A DNA stretch of 5,145 nt from Acidobacteriota bacterium (lineage in GTDB: Bacteria; Acidobacteriota; Thermoanaerobaculia; Thermoanaerobaculales; Thermoanaerobaculaceae): assembly GCA_021782525.1 (NCBI GenBank), contig JAJXUY010000155.1, forward strand, positions 1-5,145, in the 5' to 3' direction. The position numbers were made by a program, and so were the translations under genes. Every line of letters begins with the position of its first letter. The first letter of the stretch is position 1. Positions 1 to 4,852 of this stretch are shown piece by piece. The notes beneath the pieces were generated by a model. The model saw only the letters and a list, made by a program, of their open reading frames with translations, was not told where the DNA came from and made no database searches.

Positions 1-197
1 GTCTCCGACTGCACGAGCGCCACGGTGGCGACGGTATTGTTCGCCTGGCCGTCGCGCACCGCCGCGGTGCGGACCGGGATCGGCGGGTTGGCAGGAAGCG
101 GCATCTGCGCCAGCTCGCGCTTCTTGTGCACCACCACGAGCGCGAGCAGCACCACGACGACGACGGCGAACCCGACGAGTAAGAGCCTCTTAGTCAT
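1..197 (-). CDS. Periplasmic adaptor (membrane fusion protein), N-terminal part, probably RND-type
   Basis: This is the 5' part (65 full codons) of a gene that runs off the low-coordinate edge. The ATG is at 195-197. The protein begins MTKRLLLVGF, continues as one hydrophobic, valine-rich membrane segment (about residues 5-23), and then has a basic stretch HKKRE and a proline-rich linker (LPANPPIPVRTAAV). This is the usual layout of an inner-membrane-anchored adaptor just before its first beta-barrel and barrel-sandwich strands. There is no lipobox cysteine, so the anchor is a signal-anchor helix. The start is supported by a strong Shine-Dalgarno (AGGGAGG, 5 nt upstream) and by an 8-nt overlap with the stop of the upstream outer membrane factor gene, which implies translational coupling. 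The family role is to bridge an inner-membrane pump to a TolC-type channel. RND as the pump class is inferred from the linker style; an ABC or MFS partner is possible because the defining domains are outside the window. Confidence 0.8.
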   Translation of the reverse strand, partial: MTKRLLLVGFAVVVVVLLALVVVHKKRELAQMPLPANPPIPVRTAAVRDGQANNTVATVALVQSE

Positions 198-1506
198 GCT
201 GGCCTCCCTGGGCCGATACGAAGTCGAGGTAGTCCACGGCGCTCTGCAGGGCGTACAACCCCTGCCAGTAGCCGGTCTCACCCTGCATCTCCTGCGCCCG
301 CGCGGCGAGGTAGTCCTCCATCTTGCCGGTGCCCTGCTCGAGCTTGAGGTGCTCCACCCGCGCCACCTCGACGCCGAGCGAGCGTTGCGCCTGGCCCGCT
401 GCGAGCTGGGCGCGCGCCGCCTGGATGCGCCCGAGCGCGTCCTGGACCTGCGCCACGATCTCGAGTTCCTTCGCCCGCTGCTGCCGCGCCGCCGCCTGCA
501 GGTCGAACTCGGCCGCCCGCAGCGCGTGGACCCGTTGCATTCCCTGGAACAGCGGCAACTTGAGGTAGAGGCCGAACTCGTTGGTGTCGATGCGGTGCTC
601 GACCCCCGGTGCGGAGTTGGCCATGACGTTCCCCGCCAGCACGAGCTGCGGGCCGAACGCCTCCTTGGCCAGCATCCGCTTGCGCTCGGCGATCGCGACC
701 GCCGACTTCACGGCGGCGAGGTCGGCGCGGCCGGCGAGCGCTGCGCCGCCCTCGTCCGCCGCCGGGCCCGCCGGTAGCGGCGGCACGCCGGGGATGTCCA
801 CGAGCGTGTACCCCGCGGCCGGCGGGTCCTCGCCCATGAGCGCCGCCAGCAGCGCGTCGAGCGACGCGATCTGAGCCCTTACCGCCTCGCGCTGCGCTCT
901 GGCGCTCGCGAACGCGAACTCGACCTTGGCCGCGTCCACGGCCGGCCACGCACCGACCTTGACCTTGAGCGCCGCGTCGGCGCTGTCGCTCTCCAGCGCT
1001 TTCTCGTACTCGGTGACCGCGGCGAGGGCGTGGGTGGCGGCGAGCGCGTTGCGGTAGACCGCGCGCACGTTGTAGCGCGCCTCGCTGCCGCCGTAGCGGG
1101 CGATCTCTTCACTGGCGCGCTGCGCCAGCTCGGCGATCAGCCGCCCCTCGTGCAACGCGCCGCCGGCCAGCAACGGGACCTGGTAGGTGAGCCCGTAGTG
1201 CAGCTGGTTGCGGTCCCACGGAAGCTGGTAGAAGCCTGCCTTCGGGTCCTTGAACAGGTCGATCGAGATCGGCACCAGCGAGCGGTTGCTGTCGAAGTGG
1301 TTGTACGACCCGGCGAGGTCCACCTCACCGTACCTGCGGCCGGCGGCCTCCTGTGCACGTTGCCCCGCGGCGAGCGCCGCGAGTTTGGCGGCCTGGAGCC
1401 TGGGGTTCGCGGCGAGCGCGCGCGCCGTCGCCTCCTCGATCGTGAGCGCGCCGGCGCCGGCGGGGATCAACGCCGCGGCCGCGAGCCACGTTGCCAGCCA
1501 TCTCAT
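190..1506 (-). CDS. TolC-family outer membrane factor (efflux channel), second copy in window
   Basis: This 438-residue protein is a typical length for TolC/OprM-like outer membrane factors, which trimerise into the outer membrane and periplasmic exit duct of tripartite pumps. Residues 1-20 form a signal peptide (MRWLATWLAA to GAGA, cleavage likely before LTIEEA). No cysteine follows, so it is not a lipoprotein. Two OEP repeats are visible. Repeat 1 (about 21-225) starts LTIEEATARALAANP and has barrel-strand stretches near 61-69 and 101-111. Repeat 2 (about 255-430) has matching strands near 286-296 and 310-319 (FGLYLKLPLF), followed by long Ala/Gln-rich helices and the GTGKMEDYLAARAQ segment. 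The reading frame stays open upstream to 1830, but the start at 1506 is preferred because AAGGAGG lies 5 nt before it and the signal peptide begins there. The ATG overlaps the stop of the arsR-like gene (ATGA), and the stop overlaps the next adaptor gene by 8 nt. It probably serves that adaptor's pump; the substrate is unknown. Confidence 0.92.
   Translation of the reverse strand: MRWLATWLAAAALIPAGAGALTIEEATARALAANPRLQAAKLAALAAGQRAQEAAGRRYGEVDLAGSYNHFDSNRSLVPISIDLFKDPKAGFYQLPWDRNQLHYGLTYQVPLLAGGALHEGRLIAELAQRASEEIARYGGSEARYNVRAVYRNALAATHALAAVTEYEKALESDSADAALKVKVGAWPAVDAAKVEFAFASARAQREAVRAQIASLDALLAALMGEDPPAAGYTLVDIPGVPPLPAGPAADEGGAALAGRADLAAVKSAVAIAERKRMLAKEAFGPQLVLAGNVMANSAPGVEHRIDTNEFGLYLKLPLFQGMQRVHALRAAEFDLQAAARQQRAKELEIVAQVQDALGRIQAARAQLAAGQAQRSLGVEVARVEHLKLEQGTGKMEDYLAARAQEMQGETGYWQGLYALQSAVDYLDFVSAQGGQHD
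203..209 (-). promoter_or_regulatory. Shine-Dalgarno site of the truncated adaptor gene
   Basis: On the minus strand this reads AGGGAGG, 5 nt before the ATG at 197-195. It lies inside the last codons of the outer membrane factor gene. It decides the adaptor start and supports coupled translation of the two genes. Confidence 0.75.
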
Positions 1507-1955
1507 GCCTGCCTCCTTGCCGGACGGAGCCGGCGGCCAGATGCCTTCGTTGAATTGGTCGTCATTTCGCATGATAACGCCGTGACGCGACCCCGGGCCG
1601 ACCGGCTTGGCTCGGAACGCCGGCGCCGACGGGGCCGCGGCGCCGGCGGGAGGTCGCCCCCGAGCAGCCGGGCGAGTTGCCGCAGCAGCGTGGCCGCGTT
1701 CTCCTCGTCGAGCGAGTAGAAGACGTTGGCGCCGTCGCGGCGCGCGCGCACCAGGCCGCCGTCCTTGAGGATGCGCAGGTGGCGCGAAACCGTGGCCTGC
1801 TCGGCGTCGAGCGCAGCCGCCAGGGCGCACACGCAGATGCCGGACGGGGCCTGCAACAGTCCGATCAACGCCAGGCGCAGCGGATGGCCGGCCCGGCGCA
1901 AGCGCTCGGCGGCCGCGGTCAGCTCCCAGCGATCTGTGCGTATGTGGATAGCCAT
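1503..1955 (-). CDS. ArsR/SmtB-family transcriptional repressor with a CVC metalloid-site motif
   Basis: This 150-residue winged-helix regulator begins MAIHIRTDRWELTAAAERL. Its body has the standard ArsR order: helix 1-2 (about 12-35, with HPLRLALIGLL), helix 3 with ICVCALAAAL (about 40-49), recognition helix AEQATVSRHLRILKDGGLV (about 51-69), and a wing RRDGANVFYSL (72-82). Cys41-Val-Cys43 matches the CVC of the ELCVCDLC box that binds As(III)/Sb(III) in classical ArsR; the third cysteine is Ala46 here. In the family the apo-protein represses its own operon and metalloid binding releases DNA, so this protein probably controls the genes after it. The ATG at 1955 has only a loose upstream G-run. 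A TTG at 1970 would add five residues and also lacks a clear Shine-Dalgarno. The gene ends in ATGA, overlapping the outer membrane factor start. Oddly, residues 103-150 form an Arg/Pro-rich tail (14 Arg) absent from typical ArsR proteins of about 100-120 residues. A frameshift or a fortuitously open 3' end cannot be excluded. Confidence 0.85.
   Translation of the reverse strand: MAIHIRTDRWELTAAAERLRRAGHPLRLALIGLLQAPSGICVCALAAALDAEQATVSRHLRILKDGGLVRARRDGANVFYSLDEENAATLLRQLARLLGGDLPPAPRPRRRRRSEPSRSARGRVTALSCEMTTNSTKASGRRLRPARRQA
1512..1518 (-). promoter_or_regulatory. Shine-Dalgarno site that fixes the second outer membrane factor start
   Basis: The minus strand reads AAGGAGG, 5 nt before the ATG at 1506-1504. 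The in-frame upstream ATG at 1572-1570 has no comparable site, and a signal peptide begins at 1506. This is the main reason for shortening the open frame. The site lies inside the 3' end of the arsR-like gene. Confidence 0.8.
1550..1577. other. AT-rich patch inside the arsR-like 3' end
   Basis: Only 10 of 28 bases are G or C, against roughly 70% in the surroundings. It contains the small dyad TCAT-N5-ATGA at 1562-1574. It lies 44-71 nt upstream of the second outer membrane factor ATG, within the segment encoding the atypical tail of the ArsR-like protein. Such a patch in GC-rich DNA often marks a promoter, operator or formerly intergenic sequence. No convincing -35/-10 pair could be read on either strand, so the regulatory role is inference. 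Confidence 0.35.
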
Positions 1956-1974
1956 AGATCCGACCCCCAAGGAA

Positions 1975-1991
1975 CGCCGGGAACCCCGGCG
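1975..1991. repeat. Perfect 7-bp inverted repeat just upstream of arsR
   Basis: CGCCGGG and CCCGGCG are separated by 3 nt (AAC on the plus strand). It ends 20 nt before the ArsR ATG, so in mRNA it would be a very stable GC hairpin in the leader if transcription starts upstream of it. It could be an operator half, a leader hairpin that affects translation, or chance in GC-rich DNA. Confidence 0.45.
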
Positions 1992-2003
1992 CTCACCCGT
2001 GAG
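1992..2003. promoter_or_regulatory. Small dyad CTCAC-CC-GTGAG, possible operator
   Basis: This is a perfect 5-bp inverted repeat with a 2-bp spacer, directly next to the 1975-1991 hairpin and 37-48 nt before the ArsR ATG. Position and symmetry suit a dimeric repressor site, but no family-specific consensus is matched, so this is a weak inference. Confidence 0.25.
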
Positions 2004-2029
2004 TGTGAGGGCGGTCGCGGCACGTTTCC

Positions 2030-2043
2030 TTGTCGGCCGACAA
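2030..2043. promoter_or_regulatory. Perfect 14-bp palindrome, candidate operator for the arsR operon
   Basis: TTGTCGGCCGACAA is fully self-complementary with no spacer. It lies 75-88 nt upstream of the ArsR ATG, where a promoter or operator would be expected. A gap-free palindrome of this length makes a better protein-binding site than an RNA hairpin. ArsR-family dimers bind dyad sites, so autoregulation through it is plausible. It does not match the published E. coli ArsR site layout (TCAT-N7-TTTG), and another dimeric regulator could be responsible. Confidence 0.4.
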
Positions 2044-2045
2044 CT

Positions 2046-2066
2046 CTGCGCCGCCCCGGCGCGCAG
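2046..2066. repeat. GC-rich imperfect inverted repeat
   Basis: CTGCGC (2046-2051) pairs with GCGCAG (2061-2066). Inside it GCC (2053-2055) pairs with GGC (2058-2060), leaving a one-base bulge. It begins 2 nt beyond the 14-bp palindrome. Its function is unknown and it may be a by-product of composition. Confidence 0.3.
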
Positions 2067-2102
2067 CCAGGAGCTTGTCGCACACAGACTCCGGCTGCGG
2101 CT

Positions 2103-2213
2103 CGCGCCGGCATCCCGCTGGCTGCGTTGGCCTGCGCGAAATCTCCGCGACGTAGGCTGCAGCTACGTCTGCGGGCCTTTCGCTCGTCCGCCTTGCCAGC
2201 GGGCGCCATCGCG
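2103..2213. repeat. Long nested imperfect palindrome (about 110 nt)
   Basis: Successive arms share one axis near 2159: GACGTAG 2149-2155 with CTACGTC 2163-2169; CCGC 2145-2148 with GCGG 2171-2174 across one bulged base; GCGAAA 2136-2141 with TTTCGC 2178-2183; GGC 2129-2131 with GCC 2190-2192; CCCGCTGGC 2114-2122 with GCCAGCGGG 2195-2203; GGC 2109-2111 with GCC 2205-2207; and CGCG 2103-2106 with CGCG 2210-2213. The innermost loop is 7 nt. That many co-axial arms is hard to get by chance even in GC-rich DNA. It lies after operon A, so it may be a 3'-end structure protecting or ending the transcript, or a dispersed extragenic palindromic element. There is no T-run for an intrinsic terminator, and no second copy was seen in the window. 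Confidence 0.65.
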
Positions 2214-2234
2214 ACCCTCGCTTTCGTCGCGATG
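2207..2234 (-). terminator. Perfect 9-bp hairpin after the emrB-like stop; possible transcript-end structure
   Basis: CATCGCGAC and GTCGCGATG are perfectly complementary across a 10-nt loop. The hairpin begins 12 nt past the emrB-like TAG (2249-2247). Position and stability suit a 3' hairpin of operon A, but no U-tract follows, so classic intrinsic termination is not supported; it may block 3' exonucleases or act with Rho. The 2207-2215 arm overlaps outer arms of the 2103-2213 palindrome, so the two folds compete. Confidence 0.4.
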
Positions 2235-2246
2235 CGCGACCGGCTC

Positions 2247-3797
2247 CTAGTGCGCGCCGATGGGGCCCTTGCCGGTGTCGCCGGAGAGCAGGAAGACGAA
2301 GGGGACGATGAGCACGAACGCGACCGTCAGCATCCAGAACACGTCCACGTACGACATGACGACCGCCTGCTGCTGCATCTGGCCGTACATCAGGCGCAGC
2401 GACAGCTCCTTCGTCGTGACCGGGTCGAGGCCGGCGGTGGGGAAAAGACCGTTCGCCGCCCCCGCCAGCCGCTGCTGCACGATCGGGTTGAAGGCGTTGA
2501 CGTGGTCGGCGAGGTTCGCCTGGTGCAGCTGCGCGTGACGGGCGAGCACGGTGGTGGACATCGCGATCCCGACCGAGCCACCCTCGTTGCGGAACAGGTT
2601 GAACAGCCCGGTGGCGTTGCCGATCTGCTCCGGCGGCAGGTGGGAGAACGCCGCGGTGGAGATCGGCACGAACAGGAACCCGAGCCCGAACCCCTGCAGC
2701 AGACGGGAGATCATCATGTACGTGAAGCTGACGTGGAGGTCGACCGACTGCAGCAGCCAGATCGCGGCGATGTTGAGCGCCGCACCGAAAAGCACGAGGA
2801 ACCGGGTGTCGATCTTGCCGATGAGCGCGCCGACGAGCCCCATGGCGAACAGCGAGGCGATACCGCCCGGCGAGATCACGAGGCCGGCCCACGTCGCGGT
2901 GTAGTTCAGCATCGTCTGGGCGAACAGCGGCAGCATCGTGAACGAGCCGAACAGGCCGAACCCGACCAGGAACATCAGCACCGTGGCGGAGGCGAACGAG
3001 CGGTTGCGGAACAGGCGCAGGTTGACCAGCGGCCGCTCGGCGGTGAACGAACGCCAGATGAACAGCGCGACCCCGGCCACGGCCGCGAGCGCGAAGATCT
3101 TGATGAAGTTGCTGTTGAACCAATCGAAGCGCTGCCCGCGGTTGAGCGTCACCTCGAGGCTGCCGAGGCCGATGACGATGAAGATGAAGCTGAGGAAGTC
3201 CACCCGGCCCTCGGGACGCTTGAGGTGCGGCGGGTCGGTGACGAACATCATGCCGAGCAGGATGCCCAGGATGCCGAGCGGGATGTTGATGTAGAACACC
3301 CACGGCCAGCCCCAGTTGTCGGTGATCCACCCGCCCAGCGTCGGCCCGATGATCGGGCCGAACACGACGCCGACCCCGAACAACGCCATCGCCTTGCCGC
3401 GCTCCTCCCTGGGGAAGGCGTCGAGCAGGATCGCCTGCGACATCGGCACCATCGCGCCGCCGGCGAACCCCTGCAGCACCCGCATCGCGACCAGGAAGGC
3501 GAGCGACGGCGCCGCGCCGGAGCCCAGCGACGCGAGCGTGAACAGGGTCAGGCAGGCGAGGTAGAACTTCTTCCTGCCGAAATAGTTGGCGATCCAGCCC
3601 GTGATCGGCAGGATGACGGCGTTGGCGACCAGGTACGAGGTGATGACCCAGGTGATCTCGTCCACCCCGGCCGAGAACGTCCCCTGCATGTGCGGCAACG
3701 ACACGTTGGCCACCGAGGTGTCCACCACCTCCATCAGCGTCCCCAGCATCGAGGTGAACGCGATCAGGTAGCGGTTCGTGGGAAGGCCGTTCGCCAT
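2247..3797 (-). CDS. emrB: EmrB/QacA-type DHA2-family MFS multidrug transporter
   Basis: At 516 residues this is close to E. coli EmrB (about 512), with 14 predicted membrane helices as in DHA2 drug:H+ antiporters. Diagnostic motifs are visible: TM1 MEVVDTSVANVSLP (22-35, motif D1 with Asp26); motif A in the TM2-3 loop, GWIANYFGRKKFYL (67-80); motif B Arg106 in RVLQG; and motif C in TM5, GVVFGPIIGPTLGG (143-156). A long hydrophilic loop (about 422-478) precedes the last helix, as in EmrB. It is predicted to move hydrophobic drugs or toxins into the EmrA adaptor using the proton gradient. The ATG has GGAG 5 nt upstream and lies 16 nt after the adaptor stop, so the two are cotranscribed. The symbol is by family; substrates cannot be read from sequence. 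A dyad-rich region follows the stop. Confidence 0.95.
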   Translation of the reverse strand: MANGLPTNRYLIAFTSMLGTLMEVVDTSVANVSLPHMQGTFSAGVDEITWVITSYLVANAVILPITGWIANYFGRKKFYLACLTLFTLASLGSGAAPSLAFLVAMRVLQGFAGGAMVPMSQAILLDAFPREERGKAMALFGVGVVFGPIIGPTLGGWITDNWGWPWVFYINIPLGILGILLGMMFVTDPPHLKRPEGRVDFLSFIFIVIGLGSLEVTLNRGQRFDWFNSNFIKIFALAAVAGVALFIWRSFTAERPLVNLRLFRNRSFASATVLMFLVGFGLFGSFTMLPLFAQTMLNYTATWAGLVISPGGIASLFAMGLVGALIGKIDTRFLVLFGAALNIAAIWLLQSVDLHVSFTYMMISRLLQGFGLGFLFVPISTAAFSHLPPEQIGNATGLFNLFRNEGGSVGIAMSTTVLARHAQLHQANLADHVNAFNPIVQQRLAGAANGLFPTAGLDPVTTKELSLRLMYGQMQQQAVVMSYVDVFWMLTVAFVLIVPFVFLLSGDTGKGPIGAH

Positions 3798-3813
3798 CGC
3801 TTCTCCGGGGACG

Positions 3814-4851
3814 TCAGTGCGGGTCGGCTGCGGCGGCCGGGGTCGCGACCGGAACGACGCGCGGCGCGGCCGTGGCGTCGACCTCGACCTTGACCGAGAG
3901 CCCGAGTCGGAGCGAGTGATCGGCGTCGCTCCCCGGGTCGATCGCGATGCGCACCGGCAGCCGCTGCACGATCTTGACCCAGTTGCCGGTGGCGTTCTCG
4001 GGCGGCAGCAGCGCGAACGCCGCCCCGGTGCCGGCCGAGAGGCTCTCGACCCAGCCGCGATAGGTGCGGCCCGGGTTCACGTCGGCGGTGAGCGTCGCAG
4101 GCAGCCCGACGCGGATTCGCCGCAGGTCCGTCTCCTTGAAGTTCGCCTCGACCCAGATGTGGCCACCGGAGAGCGGCACGACGGCGCACAGCGGCTGCCC
4201 CGGCGCCACCACCTGGCCGGCCTGCGCGCTCTTCCTGGCGACGACGCCGTCGACCGGCGCCACGATCGTGCAGTGCGAACGGGTCAGCTCGGCGGTGGCG
4301 AGCCGACTCTGCTGCACCTTGATGCGCTCCCCGGCGACGCCGAGGTTGGCCTCGGCCGCCGCCATCGCCTTGCGCGCCGCCGCGTCGTCGGCGGCCGCCA
4401 CCTGTTCGGCCGTCACCGCGTCGTCGTAGCGCTGCTTGGGGACCGAGTTGCGCTTGAACAGCTCCGAGAACCTCTGCAGGTTGATGCGCGCCAGCGCCAG
4501 CCGGCTCGCGTCGGCCGCCGCCCGGGCCCGCGCCTGGGCGATCTGCGCGCGGTTCGTCGCGAGCGCCGACCGCGCCTCGGCGAGCGCCGCGGCCGCCTGC
4601 TGCACCTCGGCGTCGTAGTCGCGCGGGTCGATCGTGGCGATCACCTCGCCCTTGCGCACCGGCTGGTTCTCCGTGACCTCCACGGTCGCCAGCCGGCCGG
4701 GGACGAGTGACGACACCGCGAACACGTCGCCCCCCACGTAGGCGTCGTCGGTGTTGGGGTGGCGCTGCGCATGCCTCCAGTCGCGGTAGGCGAACAGCGC
4801 GACCGCTGCGAGCACCAGCACGATGACCGCGAGGCTGATCCATTTCTTCAT
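3814..4851 (-). CDS. emrA: EmrA/HlyD-type membrane fusion protein
   Basis: This 345-residue inner-membrane adaptor should link the EmrB-type pump to the outer membrane channel. A short cytoplasmic start (MKKW) leads into one membrane helix (about 5-22). Then comes the EmrA signature NTDDAYVGGDVFAV (33-46) and the first barrel-sandwich half ending GEVIATIDPRDYDA (about 68-81). An Ala/Gln-rich alpha-helical hairpin follows (about 80-192). The second half is TIVAPVDGVVARKSAQAGQVV (195-215), and the beta-barrel contains WVEANFKETDLRRIRVG (233-249) and GTGAAFALLPPENATGNWVK (274-293), a very characteristic EmrA motif. It is about 45 residues shorter than E. coli EmrA (about 390), with a shorter N-terminus and C-terminal tail. 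The start is supported by AGGAG 7 nt upstream. The gene begins 1 nt after the stop of the preceding outer membrane factor and ends 16 nt before emrB. Confidence 0.95.
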   Translation of the reverse strand: MKKWISLAVIVLVLAAVALFAYRDWRHAQRHPNTDDAYVGGDVFAVSSLVPGRLATVEVTENQPVRKGEVIATIDPRDYDAEVQQAAAALAEARSALATNRAQIAQARARAAADASRLALARINLQRFSELFKRNSVPKQRYDDAVTAEQVAAADDAAARKAMAAAEANLGVAGERIKVQQSRLATAELTRSHCTIVAPVDGVVARKSAQAGQVVAPGQPLCAVVPLSGGHIWVEANFKETDLRRIRVGLPATLTADVNPGRTYRGWVESLSAGTGAAFALLPPENATGNWVKIVQRLPVRIAIDPGSDADHSLRLGLSVKVEVDATAAPRVVPVATPAAAADPH

Positions 4852-4852
4852 C

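Larger units (their letters stand above)
1956..2246. other. Dyad-rich intergenic region between the two efflux operons
   Basis: These 291 nt separate the emrB-like stop from the arsR-like start. Open frames that cross it (for example minus 2209-1919) are rich in Arg/Ala/Pro, have no recognisable domain and run out of frame into arsR, so I call no gene. It contains at least six inverted repeats, listed separately where clearest. It must hold the 3' end of operon A and, most likely, the promoter of operon B. A canonical sigma-70 promoter is not evident. Confidence 0.7.

Noticed and set aside
148..166. Trinucleotide repeat in the adaptor gene as a phase-variable tract
   Set aside because: Only about four GAC/GTC-type units, which encode valines of the membrane helix; trinucleotide changes would keep the frame.
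1507..1830. N-terminal extension of the second outer membrane factor (open frame to 1830)
   Set aside because: The extension is an Arg/Ala/Pro-rich shadow of arsR. The signal peptide and AAGGAGG site place the start at 1506.
1919..2209. 96-codon minus-strand open frame across the intergenic region
   Set aside because: It overlaps arsR in another frame, covers the palindrome and has no recognisable domain or ribosome site.
2103..2213. Integron attC site
   Set aside because: The palindrome size fits, but matching RYYYAAC and GTTRRRY ends were not found, and there is no cassette or integrase context.
1677..3893. 738-codon open frame on the plus strand, opposite the emrB-like gene and arsR
   Set aside because: Its product is a low-complexity string of Arg, Glu, Asp, His and Gln with no domain, as expected from the antisense of GC-rich membrane-protein codons. 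The minus strand carries unmistakable EmrB and ArsR motifs.
3778..4710. 310-codon plus-strand open frame opposite the emrA-like gene
   Set aside because: Low-complexity Arg/Gly/Asp-rich product antisense to a clear EmrA sequence; no ribosome site or domain.
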